From: Elmis aenea
Lineage: Eukaryota > Arthropoda > Insecta > Coleoptera > Elmidae
DNA: 64,000 nt
Assembly: GCA_947652605.1 (NCBI GenBank)
Contig: OX393581.1
Location: 30,188,788 to 30,252,787 of the forward strand
Direction: 5' to 3'
Shown here: one piece after another, positions 10,880 to 23,600 of the stretch
How positions within the stretch are numbered: the first letter of the stretch is position 1
Layout of the letters: the number at the start of each line of letters is the position of its first letter
Translations under genes and position numbers: made by a program
The notes under the pieces: generated by a model
Database searches by the model: none
Told to the model about the DNA's origin: nothing
The model's input: only the letters and a program-made list of their open reading frames with translations

Positions 10880-11665
10880 TAATATTTTTTAATCGAATCC
10901 CGGACATACTATAACGGTCAGATACCAAATTTCATTGTAATATCTTTCTTTAGTGTTCTAGATATATGTTTGTTTTCATAGTTTTGCGCAACAGTGTATG
11001 TTTATACTTCATACAGCTCTTTTTTGAAATATGTACATATGTATGGTACATAGCAGCTAGTAGCATTCCCAAACTATTCATTTCTTTAGCCATTGGGAAG
11101 AAAATGTTTCGTTCTAAATTAAATACAATTTTTGTTCAATTTTCAAAGTATTGGATAAGAAATACCTGCGATTTAATTTGTTGCATTCTATTTTAAATAC
11201 AATTAAATAAACTTATAAAAACAATGTAATTTTATTAAATTGAGTAAAATAATACACATTACATAAAGAAATACCTGAGCCATAAATGTTTTTATTACTG
11301 TGGTACAAGCACTTTTCCTAAAATTCTATAACGCCGTCAACAACCTTTAAATACAAACAAAAGCATTAACACTGTAACATTAAACAAAACATTTTGTACA
11401 TTTCCTTGGTAGCATTCTACAACGTAATAAATTTAAAACCTTTGGAAAAACCTCTGAATTGATATTACATACAATTTGGCCGAAACAACTTGTGTGCCAT
11501 GAGAATATAAGGGCTGAAGGTCAAATCTGTTTTAAATTTCAGATCGCTTATGCCATTAAAAAAAAACAAATATTTTTTTTGAATTTAACCCATTTCTTTT
11601 ACTTTTATGGCCAACTAATGGTTTAAATATTTTCATTAGAGGTTTTTAACGTTTCTTCGACAACA
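10880..11665. other. AT-rich non-coding DNA, nothing recognised
   Basis: A 76-codon open frame at 10966-11196 shows no family signature. No other structure is supported. Confidence 0.3.
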
Positions 11666-12676
11666 TACCGTGTGTAACTGAAATCAGGCTCACCCCCTTT
11701 TTTTTCTTTAGTTTTGAATTTAGACAAATGAAATTTTAGACATGTAACATTTGCAAAAAACTGGATTATTTGAACATAGGTACACTTTTGTTTCACTTCC
11801 GGTATCGCCGGAAATGGCCATAACTTTGTTATTTTAAATGGAACAGCCTGTACATTTTTACATTTTTGGAAAGAGGAAACGATTTTGGATACAACTGCAC
11901 TATTTTGGTTGATTTTTATAACCTCAAATAATTTTTTGACAAAAATTTAAGTTTTTATTAAGTGTGCCGTGACCCGCATAAATTGAATTTTATTATGTCA
12001 AAAAGTGTCAGAAAAACGGTTTTGTAAATTTTAATTGACATTTGGGCTGCTTTAATAGACCTTAAAGGTTGCGAAATAGTTTTTTTGACAAAAAATCAAT
12101 TTTTTTAAATGGAACGATAGTGGCGCATGCGGTTATTTAAATAGAGTATTTTCTGGTGAATTCAACAATACCAATAACTTGGTATTTTTATTAGGAGCAG
12201 GCATTAAAAATTTCAAATTATTGTAAGATTTTGGTAAGATATCCTAATAATCATAGTTGACTATACCAAATGGCAACAAAACAAATGCTTTTTTTGTGTT
12301 TTTTTACAAAACCGTTTTTAGGACACTTGTTGACAAAATAAAATTTAATTTATGCGTTAATTTATGCGGGTCACGGCGCACTTAATAAAAACTTAAATTT
12401 TTGTCAAACATTATTTGAGGTTATAAAAATTAACCAAAATGGTACATTTGTATCCAAAATCGCTTCCTCTTTCCAAAAATGTAAAAATATACAGGCTGTT
12501 CCATTTAAAATAACAAAGTTATGGCCATTTCCGGCGAAACCGGAAGTGAAACAAAAGTGTACCTATGTTCAAATAATCCAGTTTTTTGCAAATGTTACAT
12601 GTCTAAAATATCATTTGTCTAAATTCAAAACTAAAGTAAAAAAAGGGGGTGAACCTGATTTCAGTTACACCCGGTA
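11666..12676. mobile_element. Foldback element, 1011 bp (reference copy of a local family)
   Basis: The left end TACCGTGTGTAACTGAAATC pairs with the right end GATTTCAGTTACACCCGGTA. The arms run for roughly 400 bp each and include, in order from the outside, a C5-T8 stretch, TTTCACTTCCGGTATCGCCG, a GGAACAGCCTGTACATTTTT tag, and GTGTGCCGTGACCCGCATAA. The centre (about 12040-12290) is unpaired. TA lies at both borders. There is no coding potential; the 88-codon frame at its right arm is a by-product. A half copy lies at 57236-57750 and a nested relative at 15966-16395. Confidence 0.82.
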
Positions 12677-14023
12677 TAGAATTTTCACATCATTAGATTA
12701 TTATCGATTTTTTAGTTTAGTATATCGTTTAGCAACAATTAAAGAAACGTTTAAAAACAAATGCCACTCTGTAGCCCAATTTCCGGACATTCCTATGATA
12801 GACAGATTATAAAGCCAACTTTTTCTCCGCCTCACTGAATTTTGATGTCTTATATTTGAAGAAATGCTCTCAACCGACCCTTGCAGTACCAAGAACGTGC
12901 CGTGCCGCCGTTCACTGTTATGTAATTGCATTTATATTTGATTCATTTTCCCTCATATTACAGTCTTCTTCAAGGTTGTTCTCTGCCACTGGATTAAAAA
13001 ACAAAAACGGAAGATTTAGCAGACATGTTTTTGGCTTACGTATGATAACGTGAACATTCCGCTTTATTACATTATTACTGTTGTTTTATAAGTATTTATG
13101 TTGTCTAACTATAAAACGTTGCATAATTAAACATGATTTTGTACCAGGTTTAAATTGGCCGGAATTAAATGAAATTAAATAACATTTATTGTAGTTATTG
13201 TTAAAAATAAAGAAAATATTCTTCTTGAACATAGTTTGGTGAAACTCGTTTGTATCAGAAAGGAATATAAGCAATGTACAAGACGGTAAATGCAACCTGA
13301 AGCTTGTACACGATCTGCAGTTATTGACACACATCTTTTTTAAACAATAAAGTAAAACTCTCTTTAATGTGTATTTATTTTATTTTTAGTTTTATGAAGA
13401 AATAGTCACAATCTGCTTTAATTTTTTAAATAATCCGTTGTATATAATATATTTAGTGTCTTATTTCACTAATAATGCATGAATGACTGTTTAAATATTT
13501 CATAACCTCCTAAGAGACCTTTATCATGCTATGAAGGTTTAAGAATTTCGAAAGTATAATTTGAGAAGTTATCTTATTTATATTTCTGTTTACTTATTAT
13601 TGCAATAACAAATATCAGGAAAACGAAATCGTTTTGGGACTTGTCAATGTACAACTATAAATTCCTCATGCAATTAGTTGAAATTATCTTGCAGTTATAA
13701 TTTACAGTAAATTATGCGTCAGTAATCTTAAAAATAACTTCCTGGCAGATTTATATATTTCTTATAACATTAACTCATTTTCACGATTCTATCAGTTGAA
13801 GTGGCATTAATTATAAAATAAGTGCTGAAGTTTAATAACTGCTTTAATTTCCAATGAGAAGTTTGGAATTCTTCTGCTTATTAGCTTTTATTAAGTTCAG
13901 AACTCAGTTTGTTCGTTGTTAGAACTGGCTGTGGAAAATCCTCGTATATTTCTACTTATTTATTTCGCATTCTGCGACCGTTTATCAGACACCGCAATAA
14001 AAATGTCATTTTTTTTGTTACAG
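12677..14023. other. Non-coding DNA before the first LRR exon
   Basis: The part at 12740-12960 is richer in G+C and carries overlapping frames on both strands, but no domain could be named. A pyrimidine-rich tract (TCATTTTTTTTGTTACAG) ends at 14023 and is the acceptor of the next exon. Confidence 0.35.
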
Positions 14024-14095
14024 GGATCTCACAAGCAACAACATCACCCAATTGAACGAAACCACCCTCCAGCATTTCTCTCTTCTAGAGGAATT
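14024..14095 (+). CDS. Internal exon encoding one leucine-rich repeat
   Basis: The exon is exactly 72 nt, preceded by a pyrimidine-rich acceptor ending TTACAG and followed by the consensus donor GTAAGT. Read with one base completing the previous codon, it gives DLTSNNITQLNETTLQHF then SLLEE and two bases of the next codon, so it is phase 2 at both ends. The pattern LTxNNI...L...TL..F..L..L is one 24-residue LRR. The Asn-rich repeat carries possible N-glycosylation sites (NIT, NET), in keeping with an extracellular ectodomain. 72-nt phase-2 LRR exons are known for LGR receptors (relaxin, glycoprotein-hormone and bursicon receptor relatives) and some other LRR proteins such as Slit. The exact gene cannot be named from one or two repeats. 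The next exon found is at 50126. Confidence 0.85.
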
Positions 14096-15665
14096 GTAAG
14101 TATTTGTTATGTTTGTGTGTTTGAAAAAGTGGTCGGAATAGAGAAAAGGGATATCGAGAGCAGTCACCCCAGGCAGGTCCACCCCGTTATGGACATCTCG
14201 CGCAGACACATTACTAAGAATGCCCTCATTTTATGAGCCCTGCTCTTGTCACTAAGAACCAGACTCGATTCCGTTTGATTTAAAACATTACCGGTATTTT
14301 TCTTGGACAGATTTTCGTACAAGATATGCAAAACGTACACTCTGTCGCGTGGTATGATGATACTTGTCGCGTATATCAATCAAAATCGATAAGCAATTTA
14401 AGAAATTGCATGAAAACGTTACCGCAGTATCGTCGTCCTACAATGTGCAGTTTATATGAACTACTCTGCAAGTACGATTTGGTTAAAATGATATAAATTT
14501 CGTGTTCGTTCATATTACATCGCGTAGTGGAAAAGTTGGGTCATTCTCAAAGCGCATATTCAACAACTTGACCTTTTTGGCGTCTTTCTGGCTTTCCGTA
14601 CAATTTTATAGCCTCGAATAAAAAGGCGATGGTACGATGGTAGTAAATTTCGAAAGTAAACGGGCAATTAAAGTGTTTAAAATACAGTGTGATCCCAATG
14701 GAACGAAATTTTTTATTATGCTTAAAAGTTTGTTATTCACTTGTCGATTTTCGCCAGTTTTACATTTAACATTAGCTAGAACAATGAGTTATTATTTAAG
14801 ATAAGCTTTTCAAACCAAATTTAAAAAAAATAATTTCTTAGCTCTAAAATTTTACGAATTAGCGAAATTTTAAATAAACGTAAATTTATATACCAACTTA
14901 ACTTTCGAACTAAAGTAAAAAGCTTTGAATACTCCTGGGAAACAACATTATTTAGGTTAATACAACATAAAATAAATTAAAATTATCAATTAATGCCACC
15001 AGGATAAATTTAATTAATCGTTCTCGATTTATTTAAATTAAATTAAAACTCGTTACAACCATATATTTGTCTATGGATACGGGAACAATACAAGAAAATT
15101 AAATTGCATTTAGGTGTCTTATGTAATTTTGTTTGGTTTAAAAAAAAATGACTTTTTTGTATGCTTGATATAGCAATCAGAAGTTTTATCTGTCTGTTAG
15201 TTTCCTCATAACACGAAAACGGCGGAATTCAAAATTTTTTAAAGTCCTGTCAACATAAAATTGGGTTTGATGAACTTTAATCGTTTTGCATAAGAACACA
15301 CAAGAGGAAATTACAACTCACTAAAACCATTCTGTACTTTTTTATCTTTCCAAAGTGCACTCAACTAACGACTTTTTACTTATTATTACTATTAAAAAAA
15401 TACAATTAAACCTTAACACCAAAACTCCTTACAAGTCAACCTCTGGCAATTTAGAACGAAGGTTTCGTTCTCTAATGAAATTCGCACATAAAAAGAGATT
15501 TAACTTAGTCTCTCCTATACACACACGATGTTTTAATATTTTAATAACATTTATACGCAGCAATTTGAAAAAATATTAAAACCTTCCTTTAAAAACATAT
15601 TTTTATTGACCAGGTTTAGGTTTTATTTTTTCATTATTTTGTTCACGACCGTGATAGCTACAAAA
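14096..15665. other. Intronic AT-rich DNA, nothing recognised
   Basis: No element ends or coding remnants could be supported in this stretch directly after the donor site. Confidence 0.3.
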
Positions 15666-16521
15666 TACAGGGTATTTCAGACCACCCGTACCATCACTTT
15701 TATTCGAAAATGCGACATCTGACAAAGATGGGGGCAAATTTTTTTATTACAAAAGTGCATGATGAGAATTGACTGACGCTATAGCGGATTTCGTGATTAA
15801 CTGGAAGTGACCAAAGCCGGAAGTAACCTAAATAAAACCATCCGGTTTTAATAGCATAATTAGAAAGGTATTTGATAAAAAAACACTTTTTACTTGAATT
15901 TTTTTTTAATTTCTAGTTTAGTTTGTAATCCATCGGACCTAAATCATACCAACATTAAAAACCCTATTCGCATGTAACTGAGTTCTCGACACCCCCTTTT
16001 TTCTTTTGTTTTGTATTTAGGTAAATTATATTTAAGACATATGATATGTGTTAAAAACCCGATTAATTGAACACATGTACACTATTGTCTCACTTCCGGT
16101 TTCGCCGGAAATGACCCTAAGTTTGTTATTTCAAGTAGAACGTCCTATATATATTTACATTTTTGGAAATAGAAAGCAATTTTGAATACAACTTCACTGT
16201 TTTGGTTAATGTACCACTACCATTCTGTTCAAAACAAAAAAAATTGCCAAAAAATTATTTGAGGTTATAAACATCATACAAAATAGTACAGTTGTATTCA
16301 AAATTGCTTCCTATTCCCAAAAATGTACAAATATACAGGGTGTTCCATTTGAAATAACAAACTTAGGGTCATTTCCGGCGAAACGGGTTTACATATGTTT
16401 AAATAATCGGGTTACTTCCGGTTTAATCACGGAAACCGCTATAGTGTCAGTCAATTCTCATTATGCACTTTTGTGATTAAAAAAATCTCATCTTTGTCAG
16501 GGTGGTCTGAAACACCCTGTA
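15666..16521. mobile_element. Foldback element, 856 bp, TACAGGGTATTTCAGACCAC ends
   Basis: The left end TACAGGGTATTTCAGACCAC pairs with the right end GGTGGTCTGAAACACCCTGT. The outer arms (about 15666-15850 and 16400-16521) pair over features such as GACAAAGATG/CATCTTTGTC and TGAGAATTGACTGAC/GTCAGTCAATTCTCA. The middle is occupied by a relative of the 11666-12676 family. Confidence 0.78.
15966..16395. mobile_element. Nested foldback relative inside the 15666-16521 element
   Basis: It starts with GCATGTAACTGAGTTCTCGA followed by a CCCCCTTTTTT run, the same order as the arm of the 11666 element, then TCACTTCCGGTTTCGCCGGA and a GAACGTCCTATATATATTTA tag. The module returns inverted at 16320-16390 (ACAGGGTGTTCCATTTGAAA and TCATTTCCGGCGAAAC). 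The outer arm of the right side is missing, so it is an internally deleted copy. Confidence 0.6.
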
Positions 16522-17612
16522 TAGTAATATTCAGTTACATAGGCATTCTTCTCTCAAAAAAATAACCCAAGAGACCGATAACCGGTAAAACATTCGAATT
16601 TGGTCCACCCTGTATATAGGGGCCGCGTGTTTTAAGACCCCTGGTCTTATTTGAAATGTTACTAAAATCAAATAGTTACGTACTCGTTGAAAAATAATAT
16701 TTAATATTCCAAATATAATTGCTTAATCATCGCGAACTTAATACTTCGTCTGAACTTTGTAAATATCATGAAATTTGTTTTTATCAACATGTTATTACTA
16801 ACTGACAACAAAAAAATATAAAAATTACCATAATGGCTTAACAATTGGTTGTGGCTAATTATGAAAATAAGTCTCAGCAAGCAATCGCATCGATGACTTT
16901 GTATCCCTTATTATTCACAAAACTGGTTTTCGGAAGGCTTTTTATTTTGTGAAAGGTTTGCGAAATTATCGGCTTATTGCAAATGCATTTGCGGCAGACA
17001 TGTAAAGACTTTTTTTTATTGCAGTGGGTAAATTTTCAATCAGTAGCGCCGAAATGTTTATAAAATTTAATGTCGAAGATTCTAGGAATATGTTTTAAAG
17101 TTGAATATATTACAGTGCTCGTTCGTTGAAGGCAATGATTTTCTTTAAGATTGACATACATTGTAGACTAGATCAGACAGCTGAATGGGTGCCGTAAAAC
17201 CACACTAAAACCAATGTAGTAATTGATCGTAATTCGTAACTGTGAAATTTTTGATTGTGTACCCACGAACAAAGTGTATAAAGCTCTGGCTTCTTTGATT
17301 GTCGTTGCAGTTCGTCTTATTTAAATCTGTGTAATTTATTTTACAATTTTTATAGCTTGGTATGTAATACTCTGTTCAGAGCGGTTAATGCGGGCAGTAA
17401 AACAACCGTGCCATGTAAATCTGCACTAAATAGAATGCAGTCCCTACAAAACAAAGCTGTTTTGTCCCGTTCATTACAAACTACATTAAAAACAGACTTT
17501 TAATGGGGATTTTTTCCTACGTAATTTAATCATTGCGTGGACTCAATTGCATTAAATTTGTTTATATTACTTACTTTAGTTTTTTGTGCTTTTCTAAAAA
17601 ATTTGTTTTAAG
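16522..17612. other. Intronic AT-rich DNA with one isolated terminal tag
   Basis: CCACCCTGTATATAGGGGCC near 16606 is a lone copy of the TACAGGGTGG-type tag. Nothing else is supported. Confidence 0.35.
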
Positions 17613-17700
17613 CCAGGAGTCGTTAAACTTTTTGGACCGTGAGCCCCATTGGCCTTTTAAAAGAATAACGCGGGCCGCTTCAATAAAAAAAAAACGATAA
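17613..17700. mobile_element. hAT terminal fragment
   Basis: CCAGGAGTCGTTAAACTTTT followed by GGACCGTGAGCCCCATTGGC and a GCGGGCCGCTTC phrase resembles ends of hAT elements that begin CAGGGGTC..CAAACTTTTTGG. The opposite end was not found. Confidence 0.45.
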
Positions 17701-18329
17701 ATCTGATACATCCGAAAAATTAAATAATAGACTACTCTATAACCTTCGTGGAGACAAATACATAAGTGCTTGCTTGCAAAGGGGTGGTATATCGAAAGTG
17801 TACATTTTATTTAATCGCCTGTTCTAAAATAAAAGAAATTATTGTATACCTAACAACTGCATTACATGTTTACTTTTAATCAAACCGAAGCTATTTACCT
17901 GGCATGATCAAATAATACCGGGATTGCTAATGTCTCCCCATGTTGTTATTAAGTAAATTAAGGAGGGAAAAAATAAGAAGGTACCTTTATGTTGTAACAT
18001 ATTTAGTTGTGAGTTTATAACCGTATTACTACATATAAAAAATAATTTCGTTTTAAGAGCGATAGTGATCTTGGTAATTTAATTATTTACTCATTTATAC
18101 AGATAAATAACTATGCATGATAATTTTTTATTCGATAACTCTTTATTTTTAAAAACATTGGTTCTCGGGCACTGCCAGTGGCGAATTAAGTCTTTAGCAG
18201 GCCATAGAACAATTTAGCGCTTGGGTCGCATTTGTAGGGATTATTAGCAAATTTTTCGATTTTATTATTAATTACAATCTTTTCGGGCTTCGGGGTACAA
18301 TCGAGCTATGAACATTTGTGTTGTTTGCC

Positions 18330-18441
18330 TATTGGTTTAATTCGGCCCTGGGCACTGGAGAGTCTAATAAAATTCCTTGACAGGCCGGATTTGGCCCGCA
18401 GAATGTAATTCGCCTACCCCTGTTCCAAGTTCCAAGTTCCA
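18330..18441. mobile_element. hAT terminal fragment and adjacent (TTCCAAG)3
   Basis: On the minus strand this reads CAGGGGTAGGCGAATTACAT then TCTGCGGGCCAAATCCGGCC, the look of a widespread hAT terminus. It ends at 18420 and is followed by three TTCCAAG heptamers (18421-18441). A CAGTGGCG start at about 18175 may be a further hAT end. No transposase remains. Confidence 0.5.
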
Positions 18442-19096
18442 AGCTATTATACCTTGTATTCTTTTCTATTATACAGAGTGTACAAAAAGAAACGTAACAG
18501 ATCAATATCTCATATTGTAACAATTTTACAAAATAAAAATTGTCTAAAAGTTGTTTTTGGTCATTTACTACATAACCTTAAATTATTTTCAACTACACAT
18601 AGTATTTTGTTTTTCCGCAAAACTTCACTTTGTTTTTTTAAATAGGATACCCAGTATATTTTATAATTTTTAGAATTGAATTCTCTTTCAAAAATATATA
18701 AATTTTATGTATCTAAAATCAGTCGTTTTTGAGTTATTTAAGTTTTTATTAAAAATGTTGACAGAAACAGGAGTCTTAAAAAATAATAATCATATTCACA
18801 ACTTGGCTATGTCAGAACGAATTCCTTTGGAACTTTGTAGGACAATAGTGTCATAGTGACTTTTGACTAGTTACACAGGGTGTTCCTTATGCCCGGTTCA
18901 TTTAGTCAAACTTCAGACACGAATAAGTCATTTTTTTTAAATGCATTTCTTTTCTTATTGATAATATAATTATTTTTAAAAACGAATGAAGGTCATTATG
19001 TCTAAAATCAGTATTTCTCGAATTATTGCAGTTTTCTTAGCATTGTGTTTTTTTTTTTAACAGAATTTTTATTTTTTATTTCTGACACTTAATATA

Positions 19097-20611
19097 TACA
19101 GGGTGTCCCAGATTACATTTCCAGCATGGGGATCTTGCTTATTTTAAGAGATACAGGTTTGTTTAAATTAGATGAATTATTCCTTGGTATGAGAGGAGCC
19201 ACAATCAATTTTTAAAAGTACAAAATTCCTCGTGCTTCAGATGTTATAGCAAAAAATATGAAAATGTCGAATTTCTTTTTTCTCTCATAACTTTTTTGTC
19301 TTAATCATTAGAACAATTTTATTTGTACTTTCTTAAGGCACTTTTTAATGGAGAATGTAACTGTTATTTTAGATTATTTTTAACACCTACCATTTTCGAG
19401 ATATTACCCCTAATTTCATTTTTTCTTATGGGCCGCGGAGTTGGCTATGGAATAGTTGAATGTGCTTTTTATTCCTCTTTAAAATGAGATATTACTTGCT
19501 ACATTTATTTTTATAAATAAGTCACAAAATCAAGAAAAATCGTATTTTATCTATCACTTATCAAGCTATCTATAATAATAAAAACAAAAAACAACTAATT
19601 AAGTGTTAAATGACAGTTACCATTTGTCTGCGGTATCATTTATTAGAATTTTATAGTATTGTTGAGTAATTCGATAGTCTTTGTAGCAAATTTGTTATCA
19701 TATAATTATGAGCACATTTACAACTAATCAAAAATTGTATATGTTGAAATGCCACATTATTTACAATAGAAACTGTGTAAAATAAATAATCTAATTATTT
19801 ATTGATTTGTTTTAGATTTTTGGTTGGTTTATCGAAAAAAACATGTTCTTTTAAATTTATTTCCAAATTTTTGTAATTACGCATCTTTAGTTGCCTTTTC
19901 TCGGGATATAGCTCTAATTATATTCGCTCAGCTTCCACACAGTTTTTATGGCAAAGAATGTAGCATCTCAACAAGTCAAATTAATCGCTATTTTTAAATG
20001 TTGCCATCATTATAACAATTACTACAAAGACGATCGAATTACACAACAATAATGTGAAATTCTAATAAATGATATCGCAGACAAACGGTAACTGTCATTT
20101 TACATTTAATTAGTTGTTTTTTGTTTTTATTTTCATAGATAACTTAATAAGTGTTGGGTAAAATATGATTTTTCTTGATTTTGTGACTTATTTATAAAAA
20201 TAAATGTAGCAAGTAATATCTCATTTTAAAGAGGAATAAAAAGCACATTCAACTATTCCATAGCCAACTTCGCGGCCCATAAGAAAAAATGAAGTTAGGG
20301 GTAATATCTCGAAAATGGTAGGTGTTAAAAATAATCTAAAATAACAGTTACATTCTCCATTTAAAAGTACTTTAAGAAAGTGCAAATAAAATTGTTCTAA
20401 TGATTAAGACAAAAAAGTTATGAGAGAAAAAAGAAATTTGACATTTTCATATTTTTTGCTATAACATCTGAAGCACGAGGAATTTTGTACTTTTAAAAAT
20501 TGATAGTTACTCCTCTCATACCAAGGAATAATTCATCTAATTTAAACAAACCTGTATCTCTTATAATAAGCGAGATGCCCATGCTGGAAATGTAATCTGG
20601 GACACCCTGTA
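19097..20611. mobile_element. Large foldback palindrome, 1515 bp, TACAGGGTGTCCCAGATTAC ends
   Basis: The left end TACAGGGTGTCCCAGATTAC is mirrored by GTAATCTGGGACACCCTGTA at 20592-20611. The two arms, about 560-570 bp each (to about 19663 and from about 20045), remain closely similar throughout, including ATGAGAGGAGCCACAATCAA against its slightly changed mirror and a GCCGCGGAGTTGGCTATGGA pair. The loop of about 380 bp is AT-rich. It has no coding frame. TA borders both ends. Confidence 0.85.
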
Positions 20612-23600
20612 TATATATATAGTAAATCCATGTTTTATCTAGCCCTGACTAATAATTATTTTAAAACAAATCAAATCCAGTCTTTATTAATAAAAACATT
20701 TACTTTGGCTCTTCGTTTTAGCAAATTTTTGTTTTTGTATCTCCTGTAATTCTTACACTAAACAATTTAAAGGTCCTTGCTGTTCCCCAATTTTTTGAGA
20801 ATAGTGAACGTTATAAAAGAAAAACAATATTGTCACTTTCTAGAACCCCTAAAAACGTGTACACTCGAACGCACGTGTGCCTATATCTAAAATCTAAACG
20901 CGCCACTGCAAAGACTTAATTTAACTTTCATTAATTGCTTCCTTCAGTTGCGATGCATTTCCAAGTAGGTATTTAAAAAGTATTTTTTTACATGACTTTT
21001 TGGTATCTTTTAATTTCTTACTACAGCTTGATCAAATTATACTGTTTTAAACAGTTAAGGAATATCTGTAAGTTTGCAATAAACAGCTACAATATCCTTT
21101 GATAGTTTTAAGCAGTCTACATTCTATTTTCCTTTTACTACACATCTGTCAGGTTCATCTTGTGATGACGCCTATTTTTGCAGAAATATTTATGGTAAAC
21201 TCTCGGATTTCCTGAAACATGAAATTTCGTGAAAATTCGCAATTTAGGCTAAATTGCCCCAAATGTTTACACCTTGTCTCTGATTTCAGAGTATTGTTTC
21301 TTTATCCATCATACTTTATATTATTAATATCAAATACAACAATCGACATTTATCTGAAATCCGCTTTTTTCGTTTAGACTTTAGACCTTACTTTCTTAGC
21401 TCTATTTAGCTTTGTCATTTTTTTAATTACAATCTATTTCTTTATTTAACCTTTGCGAGAGAGATAATTCATTTGCGCTACCTGAATTTCGGTTTTGTTT
21501 ATTTAAAAAAAAAAAAAATTTAGAAAACAAACAAAAATATGCGGAGAAACGGATGAGAGATTAAATATTTTTAAAAGTTGTGGTAAATGTGTGGCAATTA
21601 TATTATTCAAATTAGGGTAGGTTCTTAAGAATGTTTATAAGATATTCATTAGAATAATTGAAAATATGACAGAATCACATGTATGAAACCAGTAATGAAG
21701 CGAATAATTACCGCAAAACTCGCCGTAAAGTATTTTACTCTTGCGTGTCTTGCAAAACTTAAGTAAGCGACTTTTAAGTAAATAATTTCTGTTTAACAGC
21801 ATGAATCACTTGGACGTACATTTAATGCTTTAATTTAGTCGGTAGTATATACGACCTATAAATAAAATGTAGTAGTTTTGCACAAATAAAACAAATGAGT
21901 TGCGAATTATGCCCAAGACGATTTATCATATATTTCTATTACTGTCTGCAGGCAACATTAAGTCTGTAATTGTACTAAAGCTGTCTTTTTTGTGGCTGAC
22001 GTTTACTTACTCTCATAAATTTTGCAACAGTTTAAATGTAAAAGTTAGATACAGTTGAAATAAAAACAAATGCACTGTTTTATTCATTTTTAGAGAATAT
22101 ATAATGGCACGACAAAATTAGTATATAACACGAAAAAATAAGTACATCGAACGACAAAAAAGAGAAATTTCCCGATAATAATCGCACAACAAAAAATTAA
22201 TTAATTAATAAACAAATTTTGTTCGCTGATTTATATGTATTTACTGAAATTTTATACCTTACTCCTTTACTGTATTGAATTATTGCAAGAAATATCACAA
22301 AACGTCATAGATAATGTCAAAAAAAATAGTATAAGGTACATATACATAATTGTGAACAACTATTACATAATCGTGACCCTCATTCATTTGGTCAGTTAAA
22401 GAGGATAAGGTTAAAAGTTTTTTTTAAATAAATGTAAAAAATTAAAGTAGTAAGTTTGTTAAAAAAAAAATCACGAACCTTTAACCACGCCCTCGTTTTT
22501 TGTCGTTTAGTTACTAATTTTTTCATTAAAACTTATACTTTATCGTTGCAACTAATTTTTGGTCGCTATCTAAAACATTTTTCGTGCATTATATTTTCCA
22601 GTCGTCACGAATGCTAATTTTGTTTTGAGTTATCCCAAAAAAGCGCCACCATAATCTTAAGAAAAATTAAAAAGTAAAACCTTTTGATTGGGTACCTTTA
22701 ACAAATCTGCAAATAATCATAAATTGAAGCGTATTATATTTTTGAAATTTTAATTTTTGGTCTTATATTTTTAAAAGACTAGCGGTAATAAAAAACATTT
22801 ATATTTACGTTATACAATGTATCTAAAGTGTGAGGATTCCTGTACATAACTTCCAAGCTGAAATAAACACAAAACTTATTAGATTGCACCAATTGTTATA
22901 AATAACGTGACTTTGTTAATTTTTTTTAATTAGTAGAGACCTATTAACGGTTAGCTAACTAAATGCCTTAAATGTTATATTGCATAAATCAGTATACTGG
23001 GTATGCATAATGCAAACTGACTTGCTCCAATATTTACTATTTATGAAAATTTACAAACTTTTGGGATTTGTTAAACTTACGCAAATAGTCACCTTGTTTA
23101 ATTTAAGGTAATGTGTACGTTAACAAAAATTTTCACCTGAAGAAATAAAGTAATTGGTGGTGCTTGTTTGATACAAAATTTAATTTAATTAGCATTTTGT
23201 CAACATAACGTTGTTTTAGAAAAGTACTTTTAGTTATTTTAGGACTCTAAAAGTAAAAGAAATAAGACTTTAAATAATTCAAACTTTTTTTTTCGTTGTT
23301 TAATAAATACTCAGTTGTAATTGCCCTGCAATTTTTCTTTATATGGCGCAACCATTATTATAATTTCATTTAGCCGATTTTTTAGATCGTAAGACAAGCG
23401 ATATCTCAATAGTGGGCCCAGTTACTTGAAACGTCATGTAAATTGTTATAAACGAAAGTTGTAAACAATTTTAATAATCTATTTAAAAAATTGTTTTTGG
23501 TAAATATTTTGTTCTTATTAAAATACAACATCAATTAACTTTATTATTTGTACACAGCCACTATTATAAATTTTATTTGATTAATAGATACTAATATCAC

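Noticed and set aside
12701..12931. Minus-strand 76-codon frame in a GC-richer patch
   Set aside because: No recognisable domain, and overlapping frames of similar length exist on the other strand.
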